A stretch of DNA of 17,929 bases, from NCBI GenBank assembly GCA_016287555.1, contig JAEFAK010000011.1, forward strand, positions 1-17,929. The letters are read 5' to 3'. This stretch comes from Oscillospiraceae bacterium. GTDB taxonomy: Bacteria > Bacillota > Clostridia > Oscillospirales > Oscillospiraceae. The notes under the pieces were generated by a model. It did not search any database. It had not been told where the DNA came from and was given only the letters and a program-made list of their open reading frames with translations. Below, piece after piece: positions 11,324-17,929 of the stretch (within the stretch, counting starts at the first letter, position 1; every line of letters begins with the position of its first letter). Made by a program: the position numbers and the translations under genes.

Positions 11324-13621
11324 ATGGATTCTACCAACAACAAGCCCACAAGGCAGAATACCGGCCGCACACTGTTCTTGCTTGCAGTGTGCGGCATAGT
11401 TGCTTTTATAGTTCTTGTCGTCCAGCTCTACAAGGTCATGATAATCGACCATGACAAGTACCAGAGCAGCGCCGTCGAGCAGCAGGTGAGGGAGACCTCC
11501 ATCACCGCTTCGCGCGGCACTATCTACGATACGAACATGAAAATGCTCGCCGTCAGCTCCAGCGTCGACACGATCTACATAAGCCCCGTCGAGATGCTCA
11601 AAAACGGCGAGGATCCGGAGTTCATAGCGCTCAATCTCTCCGAGATGCTCGGCGTGGACTACGACGTCATCATGGCCAAGTGGAAGCACACCGACTCCTG
11701 GTATGAGACCGTCGCCAAGAAGGTCGAGAAGGAAGTTTCCGACCGGGTGCTCGAATTCAAGACAAAAAACAGGCTGACCAGCGTCCACCTCATCGAGGAC
11801 AGCAAGAGATATTACCCCTATTCGACCCTCGCCGCGCAGGTCATCGGCTTCGTGGGCGGCGAAAATACCGGCCTTGAGGGCATCGAGGCCAAGTATGAGT
11901 CCACGCTGCGCGGCACCAACGGCCGCATCGTCCGCGCCACGACCTCCGGCGGCACGGACATGAAGTTCACCGGCTACGAAAACTACTACGACGCCGTCGA
12001 CGGCTCCGGCATAGTCCTGACCATAGACTCGACGGTGCAGTTCTATCTTGAAAAGCACCTCTCGCAGGCCATCGAGGACTTCGCCCTGCAAAACGGTGCC
12101 ATGGGCGTCGTCATGGACGTCAATACGGGCGCCGTGCTCGGCATGGCGTCGCTCCCGGAATACGACCTCAACAACTTCCTGACCCTCGACGAGGCGACGA
12201 CGACCAAGCTTCTGGAAAAGGGCCTTTCCAACGAGGAATACGACGAGCTCTACCGCGAGACCCTCCAGTCCCTCTGGCGCAACAGGGTCATCGCCGATAC
12301 CTACGAGCCCGGCTCGACCTTTAAGATCATAACCCTCGCCGCCGCCCTTGAGGACGGTATCACGACCGAGAGCGAGACTTTTGACTGCAAGGGCGAGATA
12401 TGGGTCCGCGGCCGCGACGCGGACGACCCGCTCAAATGCTGGAAGACGGACGGTCACGGCGTGCAGAACCTCGCCGAGGCCGCGCAGCATTCCTGCAACG
12501 TGGCGTTCGTCACGCTCGGCCTGCGGCTCGGACAGGCGCGCTTTTACGAATACATGGATTCCTTCGGCTTCTTCGACCGGACGGGCATAGACCTCTCCGG
12601 CGAGAGCTACGGCATATGGTGGAGCACGGCGCAGTTCACGAGGCCGAACAGCCAGGCCGAGCTCGCCGCCGCCTCCTTCGGCCAGACCTTCAACATCACC
12701 CCCATCCAGCTCATCACGGCCGTCTCGGCCGTCGCCAACGGCGGATACCTCATGGAGCCCTACGTTGTCCGCCAGACCGTCGATTCCGACGGCAACGTCC
12801 TCTATACCCATGAGCCCAAGGTCGTCCGCCAGGTCATCAGCAACGAGACCAGCCGCCGCTGCAACGCCATACTCGAGACGGTCGTCTCCGCCCCGGGCGC
12901 GACGGGCAAAAACGCCTACATCCCCGGCTACAGGATAGCCGGCAAGACCGGCACCGGCACCAAGACCGCCGTTCAGGCGGAGACAGGCGAAAAGGAATAC
13001 TGGGTATCCTTCATCGGCTACGCCCCCGCGAACGATCCGCAGGTCGCCGTCCTCGTCGTGCTCGACACGCCGGGCGACGGGTCCAACGTCTCGGTGTCCG
13101 GCGGCGCGATGGCCGCCCCCGTCGTCGGCAGCATCCTCAGCGACGTGCTCAGCTATCTCGGCGTCGAGCAGGATTTCTCCGGCGCCAACTCCAACGCCGT
13201 CGGCATCACGATGCCGAGCATGAGAGATTATTCCGTCTCCAGCGCGCAGGAGACCCTCCGCGCGCTCGGCTTCGACGTCAAGGTCATGGGCGCCGGCGAC
13301 AAGGTCATGGACCAGGCTCCGTCCGGCGGGCAGAAGGTCAATTCCGGCGCGACGGTCCTGCTCTATACCGAGGGAGCAAAGCCGAGCGAGATGGTCGAGG
13401 TGCCGAACCTCTTCGGCATGACCTACGCCCAGGCGAGGGCGAACATGACCTCCATAGGCCTGTACCTCAGGTCGACGGGCGTCGCTCCCGGCTCGACGAG
13501 CGGGGCAAACATCATCGTATCCAGACAGTCGGTCGAGGCGGGCGGCAGAGTCCCGTTCGGCTCGGTCATAGAAGTATATCTCATAGACAACGACGCCTCC
13601 ATCATCGAGGGCGTCGGATAA
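11324..13621 (+). CDS. ftsI: Class B penicillin-binding protein (FtsI/PBP2B/SpoVD family) with two PASTA domains
   Basis: 765-residue peptidoglycan transpeptidase anchored by an N-terminal span (about 16-38). The dimerisation domain starts at ASRGTIYD; the transpeptidase has all three motifs: S331-T-F-K334 (catalytic Ser331), S390-C-N392 and K541-T-G543. Two PASTA domains follow at about 625-688 and 690-757. It crosslinks septal wall made by FtsW. PASTA domains and position fit either the vegetative PBP2B or the sporulation paralogue SpoVD; only one such gene is present here, so the vegetative role is favoured. The gap from ftsL is 55 bases, the ribosome site is weak (GGGGGA, 11309-11314), and a GGTTCG/CGAACC inverted repeat (11268-11273, 11303-11308) spans the gap. 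Confidence 0.93.
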   Translation: MDSTNNKPTRQNTGRTLFLLAVCGIVAFIVLVVQLYKVMIIDHDKYQSSAVEQQVRETSITASRGTIYDTNMKMLAVSSSVDTIYISPVEMLKNGEDPEFIALNLSEMLGVDYDVIMAKWKHTDSWYETVAKKVEKEVSDRVLEFKTKNRLTSVHLIEDSKRYYPYSTLAAQVIGFVGGENTGLEGIEAKYESTLRGTNGRIVRATTSGGTDMKFTGYENYYDAVDGSGIVLTIDSTVQFYLEKHLSQAIEDFALQNGAMGVVMDVNTGAVLGMASLPEYDLNNFLTLDEATTTKLLEKGLSNEEYDELYRETLQSLWRNRVIADTYEPGSTFKIITLAAALEDGITTESETFDCKGEIWVRGRDADDPLKCWKTDGHGVQNLAEAAQHSCNVAFVTLGLRLGQARFYEYMDSFGFFDRTGIDLSGESYGIWWSTAQFTRPNSQAELAAASFGQTFNITPIQLITAVSAVANGGYLMEPYVVRQTVDSDGNVLYTHEPKVVRQVISNETSRRCNAILETVVSAPGATGKNAYIPGYRIAGKTGTGTKTAVQAETGEKEYWVSFIGYAPANDPQVAVLVVLDTPGDGSNVSVSGGAMAAPVVGSILSDVLSYLGVEQDFSGANSNAVGITMPSMRDYSVSSAQETLRALGFDVKVMGAGDKVMDQAPSGGQKVNSGATVLLYTEGAKPSEMVEVPNLFGMTYAQARANMTSIGLYLRSTGVAPGSTSGANIIVSRQSVEAGGRVPFGSVIEVYLIDNDASIIEGVG

Positions 13622-13636
13622 AACGGAGCGCAGACC

Positions 13637-15091
13637 ATGAAACTCTCTCAGATCCTCAAGACCATCCCCGTCCGGGAGCTGCACGCCCCCGCCGAGCTCG
13701 AGATAACAGGCGTGGAGTACGATTCGCGCGCGGTAAAGCCGGGCTCGCTCTTTGTCGCGGTCAGGGGCCTCGTCAGCGACGGGCACGACTATATCCCCGC
13801 CGCCGTGAAGGCCGGCGCGGCCGCCGTGCTGTGCATGGAAAAGCCCGCCTGCGACGTTCCATTCGTCATAGTCGAGGATACGAGAGCCGCCCTCGCCGAG
13901 GCCGCGGCCAACTTCTTCGGAAGGCCGGCGGACGGACTGAAGATAGTCGGCGTCACGGGCACCAACGGCAAGACGACCGTCTCCATGCTCATAAAGAACA
14001 TGATAGAATACTGCACCGGCGACAAGGTCGGCCTCATAGGCACGAACGGCGCCCTCGTCGGAGACAGGAGCCTGCATACGGACAACACGACCCCCGAATC
14101 GCGCGACCTGCATGAATTTTTCTCCCTCATGGCGGCCGAGGGCTGCCGCTGGTGCGTCATGGAGGTCTCCTCTCATTCGCTGGTCATGGGCCGCGTTGCC
14201 GGCCTGCGCTTCGCCTGCGGCGTATTTACCAATCTGACGCAGGATCACCTCGACTTCCACAAGACCATGGAGCAGTACCGCGATGCCAAGACGCTGCTCT
14301 TTGGCATGTGCGATACGGCCGCCGTCAACGCGGACGATCCCGCCGGCGCGGCCATGCTCGCCGCCTTCAGGGGCTCGCGCGCGCTGACGTTCTCGCCCTC
14401 CGGCTCTCCCGCGGACATAAGCGCCGAGGACGTCCGCCTCGGGTCGGACAGAGTCATGTTCACGGCGCGCTCCGAGGTCGGCAGAGTGCCGATGAGCCTC
14501 GGCATCCCGGGCGCGTTCAGCGTCGCCAACGCGCTGGCCGCGGCCTGCTGCGGCATGGCGCTCGGCCTCGACCTGACGGACATTTCCATGGCCCTCACGA
14601 CCTGCCGCGGAGTCAAGGGCAGGGCTGAGGTCGTCCCGACGGGGAAGGACTTCTCCGTGCTCATAGACTACGCCTGCACGCCCGACGCGACCGAGAACAT
14701 CCTCGAGACCGTCCGAGGCTATGCCGAGGGCAGGGTCATCATCGTCTTCGGCTGCGGCGGCGACAGGGACCGCGGCAAGCGCCCGCTCATGGGCGCGGCG
14801 GCCGGAAGGCTCGCGGACGTCGTCTACGTTACGAGCGACAATCCGCGCACCGAGGACCCGGAAGCCATAATAGACGAGATAATGCCCGGGCTCGAGGGGG
14901 CCCGCGCCGAGGTCCACAGACAGAGCGACAGGCGCCTCGCCATATCCGAGGCCATGCACGCCGCCCGCGCCGGCGACGTGGTCATCCTCGCCGGCAAGGG
15001 GCATGAGGATTATCAGATAATCGGGCGCGAGAAGCGCCATATGGACGAGCGGGAGATAGTCGCGGACGTCCTTGCGAGGTGGGACGAATGA
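13637..15091 (+). CDS. murE: UDP-MurNAc-tripeptide synthetase, meso-diaminopimelate-adding
   Basis: 484-residue cytoplasmic ATP-dependent ligase that adds the third amino acid to UDP-MurNAc-L-Ala-D-Glu. Visible: YDSRAVKPGSLFVA (28-41), P-loop GTNGKTT (108-114), EVSSHSL (176-182), TNLTQDHLDFH (198-208), VKGRAE (326-331), and DNPRTEDP (401-408). DNPR marks enzymes using meso-diaminopimelate rather than lysine, matching dapL in the same window. Odd: the motif usually DYAHTPD reads DYACTPD (344-350), Cys347 in place of His; all else looks intact. The start has a modest CGGAGC site nine bases upstream, 15 bases after the PBP stop. The stop overlaps the mraY start by four bases (ATGA). Confidence 0.95.
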   Translation: MKLSQILKTIPVRELHAPAELEITGVEYDSRAVKPGSLFVAVRGLVSDGHDYIPAAVKAGAAAVLCMEKPACDVPFVIVEDTRAALAEAAANFFGRPADGLKIVGVTGTNGKTTVSMLIKNMIEYCTGDKVGLIGTNGALVGDRSLHTDNTTPESRDLHEFFSLMAAEGCRWCVMEVSSHSLVMGRVAGLRFACGVFTNLTQDHLDFHKTMEQYRDAKTLLFGMCDTAAVNADDPAGAAMLAAFRGSRALTFSPSGSPADISAEDVRLGSDRVMFTARSEVGRVPMSLGIPGAFSVANALAAACCGMALGLDLTDISMALTTCRGVKGRAEVVPTGKDFSVLIDYACTPDATENILETVRGYAEGRVIIVFGCGGDRDRGKRPLMGAAAGRLADVVYVTSDNPRTEDPEAIIDEIMPGLEGARAEVHRQSDRRLAISEAMHAARAGDVVILAGKGHEDYQIIGREKRHMDEREIVADVLARWDE

Positions 15092-16080
15092 TCGGAAGCT
15101 TTATTCTGGCTTTGGCGATCGCCTTCTTTCTGACGGTCGTCGCGGGGATAATCCTCATCCCCGTGCTCCGCCGTCTCAAGGCGGGCCAGAGCATCAAGGA
15201 AAACGGCCCCGTCTGGCATATGCACAAGCAGGGCACGCCGACCATGGGCGGCCTGATATTCATCCCCGCGATCGTGATAACGACGCTGGCTCTGGGCATA
15301 AAGGAGCTCGCAGCCGGCGAGCTCGCCCACGTCGCCATGCTCGTGCTCGCGCTCATCTTCGGCGCGATCGGCTTTCTCGACGACTTCGAAAAGGTCAAGA
15401 AAAAGGGCAATACGGGCCTCACGGCTCTGCCGAAGTTCATGCTCCAGCTCGCCGCGGCGCTGGCCTTCCTTCTGGTGCTGCGCCTCGAGGGCTATATAAC
15501 CCCCAATCTCTATATCCCGTTTTTCAATGTCTCCGTCAAGCTGCCCGAGGTCGTCTATTTCATCCTCGCCGCGTTCATCGTCGTCGGGACGGTCAACGCC
15601 GTCAACATCACCGACGGCGTGGACGGACTGCTGACGGGCGTCACGCTCCCGGTCGCGATCTTCTTCGCTTTCGCGGCCTGGAAGTGGGGCATGAGGGTCC
15701 AGGGCGTATTCGCCGCGGCTCTCGCGGGAAGCCTCGGAGCCTTCCTCATCTTCAATTTCAATCCCGCCAAGGTGTTCATGGGCGATACGGGCTCGCTCTT
15801 CATAGGCGGCGCGGTCTGCGCGCTGGCGTTTTCGCTGGATATGCCGCTGGTGCTCGTGCCGCTCGGCATGGTCTATATAATCGAGACGCTGTCGGACATC
15901 ATCCAGGTCATCTATTTCAAGGCCACCCACGGCAAGCGCATCTTCAAGATGGCGCCCATACACCACCACTTCGAAAAATGCGGCTGGAGCGAGAAAAAGC
16001 TCTTCGTCGTCTTTACCTGCGCGTCGATAGTCTTCGCGGTCATCGCGTGGCTCGGCGTGATGTTCAGATACTCCGCCTGA
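15088..16080 (+). CDS. mraY: Phospho-MurNAc-pentapeptide transferase (MraY)
   Basis: 330-residue polytopic membrane enzyme that moves phospho-MurNAc-pentapeptide to undecaprenyl phosphate, making lipid I. Catalytic motifs are present: D98-D99 (GFLDDFEK), NITDGVDGL (173-181), FMGDTGS with D233 (230-236), and APIHHHFE (289-296). Around ten hydrophobic spans are visible. An in-frame GTG lies nine bases upstream, but ATG 15088 is chosen: it has GAGGT seven bases before it and overlaps the murE stop, the typical coupled arrangement. Length is normal. Confidence 0.96.
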   Translation: MIGSFILALAIAFFLTVVAGIILIPVLRRLKAGQSIKENGPVWHMHKQGTPTMGGLIFIPAIVITTLALGIKELAAGELAHVAMLVLALIFGAIGFLDDFEKVKKKGNTGLTALPKFMLQLAAALAFLLVLRLEGYITPNLYIPFFNVSVKLPEVVYFILAAFIVVGTVNAVNITDGVDGLLTGVTLPVAIFFAFAAWKWGMRVQGVFAAALAGSLGAFLIFNFNPAKVFMGDTGSLFIGGAVCALAFSLDMPLVLVPLGMVYIIETLSDIIQVIYFKATHGKRIFKMAPIHHHFEKCGWSEKKLFVVFTCASIVFAVIAWLGVMFRYSA

Positions 16081-16114
16081 GGGCGGGCAGACTCTTTGAA
16101 AGGAGGTCGGAGCG

Positions 16115-17290
16115 ATGGCTCAGCAGGAGTACGAATTTCCCGAGCGCCAGCAGGAGCACGATAACCTTCTGCGCGACAGAACGGCCGAGACCGGGACGCG
16201 GCGCGGCAGGATGGATCTGCCCTTTCTGCTCCTGACGCTCCTTATCCTGACGGTCGGCCTCATCATGGTCCTCTCGGCGAGCTTTGCGCGCGCTTATTAT
16301 GAGGAGGGCAACGCCGCCTACGTCTTTACGAGGCAGCTGCTGTTCTCCGTCTCAGGCGTCGGCTGGATGATCATAGCCTCCCGAATGACCCCGCGCTTTT
16401 ATAAAAGGACGGCCTTCTGGGTCCTCATCGTCGCTTTCGTCCTGCTGCTCATAGTCCCCGTCATAGGCAACAAGGTCAACGGCGCCCGCCGCTGGCTGTC
16501 CGTCGGCGGCGCGTTCACGTTCCAGCCCTCCGAGGTCGCGAAGCTCGGCCTCGTGATGTCGTTTTCCGTCATGGCGACGCAGTTCGGCGAGAAGATGAAG
16601 ACCTTCAAATACGGCGTGCTGCCCTTCTTCGTCATCATCATCCTCATGGTCGGCCTGCTCGCGCTGGAGCCGCATCTTTCGGCCTCGGTCATAATCGTCC
16701 TTCTCGGCATGATACTCATGTTTGCCGGCGGGACGCGGATATTCTGGTTCCTTCTCGTCGGCGGCGCGGCAGGCGGCGCGGGCTGGCTGCTCGTCACGAA
16801 GTTCGCCTACGCGAGCTCGCGCATCGCCGTCTGGCAGGACCCGTTTTCCAGCAAGCTCGGCGGCGGCTGGCAGATAGTCCAGTCGCTCTACGCCATAGGC
16901 AGCGGCGGCCTGCTCGGCCTCGGTCTGGGCCAGAGCCGCCAGAAATACCTGTACCTCCCCGAGGAGCACAACGACTTCATTTTCTCGATAATCTGCGAGG
17001 AGCTCGGATTCATCGGCGCCGTGCTGATCCTCGTTCTCTTCCTTCTGCTCATAATCCGCGGCTACTGGCTGGCCATGCACGCCAAGACGAAGTTCGCCTC
17101 CCTCGTCATAACGGGGATAACCTCGCTGCTGGCTCTGCAGGTCTTCCTCAACGTCGCCGTCGTCACGAACCTCATCCCGGCCACGGGCATCTCGCTGCCG
17201 TTTTTCAGCTACGGCGGCACGGCGCTCTGGATACAGCTCATAGAAATGGGCATAGTGCTCGCGTTCTCGCGCGAGATCGAGGATAAGTGA
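16115..17290 (+). CDS. ftsW: FtsW, SEDS-family peptidoglycan polymerase
   Basis: 391-residue polytopic SEDS glycosyltransferase that polymerises lipid II at the septum with the class B PBP. A hydrophilic N-terminal tail of about 33 residues precedes the first span. Family motifs: NGARRWL (122-128), FQPSE (136-140), the catalytic-Asp loop PEEHNDFIFS with Asp287, and PATGISLPFFSYGGT (355-369). It fits FtsW/SpoVE by position. The start has an ideal AAAGGAGGT (16099-16107). It follows mraY directly where many Firmicutes have murD between. The TGA shares one base with the murG ATG (TGATG). Confidence 0.94.
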   Translation: MAQQEYEFPERQQEHDNLLRDRTAETGTRRGRMDLPFLLLTLLILTVGLIMVLSASFARAYYEEGNAAYVFTRQLLFSVSGVGWMIIASRMTPRFYKRTAFWVLIVAFVLLLIVPVIGNKVNGARRWLSVGGAFTFQPSEVAKLGLVMSFSVMATQFGEKMKTFKYGVLPFFVIIILMVGLLALEPHLSASVIIVLLGMILMFAGGTRIFWFLLVGGAAGGAGWLLVTKFAYASSRIAVWQDPFSSKLGGGWQIVQSLYAIGSGGLLGLGLGQSRQKYLYLPEEHNDFIFSIICEELGFIGAVLILVLFLLLIIRGYWLAMHAKTKFASLVITGITSLLALQVFLNVAVVTNLIPATGISLPFFSYGGTALWIQLIEMGIVLAFSREIEDK

Positions 17291-17929
17291 TGGGCCGCGG
17301 CTTCGTCATAACCTGCGGCGGGACGGGCGGCCATATCTATCCCGGCATAGCCGTCGCCCAGCGCATTCGGGAGCTCATGCCCGACAGCCGCATCCTCTTC
17401 GTCGGCTGCGAGGGCAATATGGAGATGGAGCTCGTCGCGCGCGAGGGCTTCGAGATAGTACCCATCGACGCGCGCAGCTTCCACAGGAGCCTCGCCCCGA
17501 AGGATATCGCGCACAACGCCGCAGCCGTGTTCGTCAACGCGGCCTCGGTCGCGAGATCGAAAAAGATACTGCGCGATTTCGGCGCCGACGCCGCCATAGG
17601 GACGGGCGGCTATGTCTGCTATCCCGTGCTGCGCGCGGCGGCGAAGCTCGGCGTCCCGAGCATACTGCACGAATCCAACGCCGTCCCCGGCCTTACGACG
17701 CGCCTGCTGGAGCGGTCTTGCGATACGATACTCATTAACTTCGCCGACTGCCGGAAATACTATAAGACCTCTACCAACGTCGCCGTCGTCGGCATGCCCG
17801 TCAGGGGCGGCTTTTCCCCCGAAAGGCGCCGCGCGGGCGGCTCTCCGCCGAGGCTCGTCAGCCTCTGGGGCTCCCTCGGAGCATCCCGCATGAACGAGCT
17901 GACCGCCGAGCTCATAGCCCGCAACGAGC
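17290..17929 (+). CDS. murG: UDP-GlcNAc:lipid I GlcNAc transferase, 3'-truncated by window edge
   Basis: The first 213 codons of MurG, the peripheral membrane GT-B enzyme that adds GlcNAc to lipid I to form lipid II; the family is about 360 residues, so some 40% is missing. The N-terminal glycine loop GGTGGHIYPGIAVAQ (10-24), GTGGYVCYPVLRAA, HESNAVPG (127-134) and WGSLGASRMNEL are typical. ESN replaces the more common EQN, a variant I believe also occurs in other clostridia. Start ATG overlaps the ftsW stop by one base, implying translational coupling. Confidence 0.94.
   Translation, partial: MGRGFVITCGGTGGHIYPGIAVAQRIRELMPDSRILFVGCEGNMEMELVAREGFEIVPIDARSFHRSLAPKDIAHNAAAVFVNAASVARSKKILRDFGADAAIGTGGYVCYPVLRAAAKLGVPSILHESNAVPGLTTRLLERSCDTILINFADCRKYYKTSTNVAVVGMPVRGGFSPERRRAGGSPPRLVSLWGSLGASRMNELTAELIARNE

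Noticed and set aside
11285..15040. Very long open frame (1251 codons) on the minus strand
   Set aside because: It runs antisense to the PBP and murE genes, whose motifs are unmistakable. Its composition (Val/Ala/Gly/Asp/Arg-rich, no domains) is what GC-rich codon bias produces on the opposite strand, and it has no ribosome site of note.
16662..16700. Missing Asp in the FtsW segment LEPHLSAS (LEPDLG in RodA-like proteins) as a sign of inactivity
   Set aside because: The presumed catalytic Asp is in PEEHNDFIF (Asp287), which is intact; the PHLS form is, to my knowledge, common in clostridial FtsW.

Overview
The window is GC-rich (roughly 60% or more by eye) and reads as chromosomal DNA of an anaerobic, gut-type Firmicute, probably a high-GC clostridial lineage such as Oscillospirales or Christensenellales. 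This is an inference from four things: a holB-ricT pair, a Firmicutes-order division and cell wall (dcw) cluster, strong GGAGG ribosome binding sites with sigma-A-like promoters, and oxygen-sensitive redox proteins (a multi-cluster ferredoxin and a flavoredoxin-rubredoxin). No species can be named from the sequence alone. AUA is used often for Ile despite the high GC.

Layout. Positions 1-945 hold the 3' part of dapL (LL-diaminopimelate aminotransferase), closed by a bidirectional hairpin. A divergent pair follows: a four-cluster ferredoxin subunit resembling small subunits of molybdenum transhydroxylase/dehydroxylase enzymes (minus, 998-1807), and a uroporphyrinogen-decarboxylase-like methyltransferase (plus, 1967-3043). 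Next come a small Cys-rich membrane protein (minus, 3129-3332), pyrF (minus, 3399-4235), and a plus-strand pair: flavin reductase-rubredoxin fusion (4360-4962) overlapping a lipoprotein gene (4959-5405). A zinc-ribbon, single-membrane-span, Big2-domain surface protein lies at 5556-6545. A 291-base interval with three terminator-like hairpins and a structured GC-rich block separates it from the minus-strand operon holB-ricT (8823 down to 6837).

From about 9250 the rest is a dcw cluster on the plus strand: promoter and three MraZ boxes, then mraZ, rsmH, ftsL, a class B penicillin-binding protein with two PASTA domains, murE, mraY, ftsW and murG (cut by the window end). Genes are tightly packed, with 1-4 base overlaps at mraZ/rsmH, murE/mraY and ftsW/murG. 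murD and murF are not in this part of the cluster.

How the genes fit together. DapL makes LL-diaminopimelate, the precursor of meso-diaminopimelate. MurE carries the DNPR motif of meso-diaminopimelate-adding enzymes, so the window's two ends belong to the same wall chemistry. MraY and MurG make lipid I and lipid II, which FtsW and the class B PBP polymerise and crosslink at the septum, with FtsL as divisome scaffold.

No defence island, phage, IS element, CRISPR array, tRNA or rRNA was seen. The most noteworthy oddities are: a ferredoxin subunit without its catalytic partner beside an orphan methyltransferase; a Big2 domain with markedly different codon use from the rest of its gene; a small gene whose best-placed start is a non-standard codon; a His-to-Cys change in a conserved MurE motif; and a long repetitive, basic C-terminal tail on RicT.
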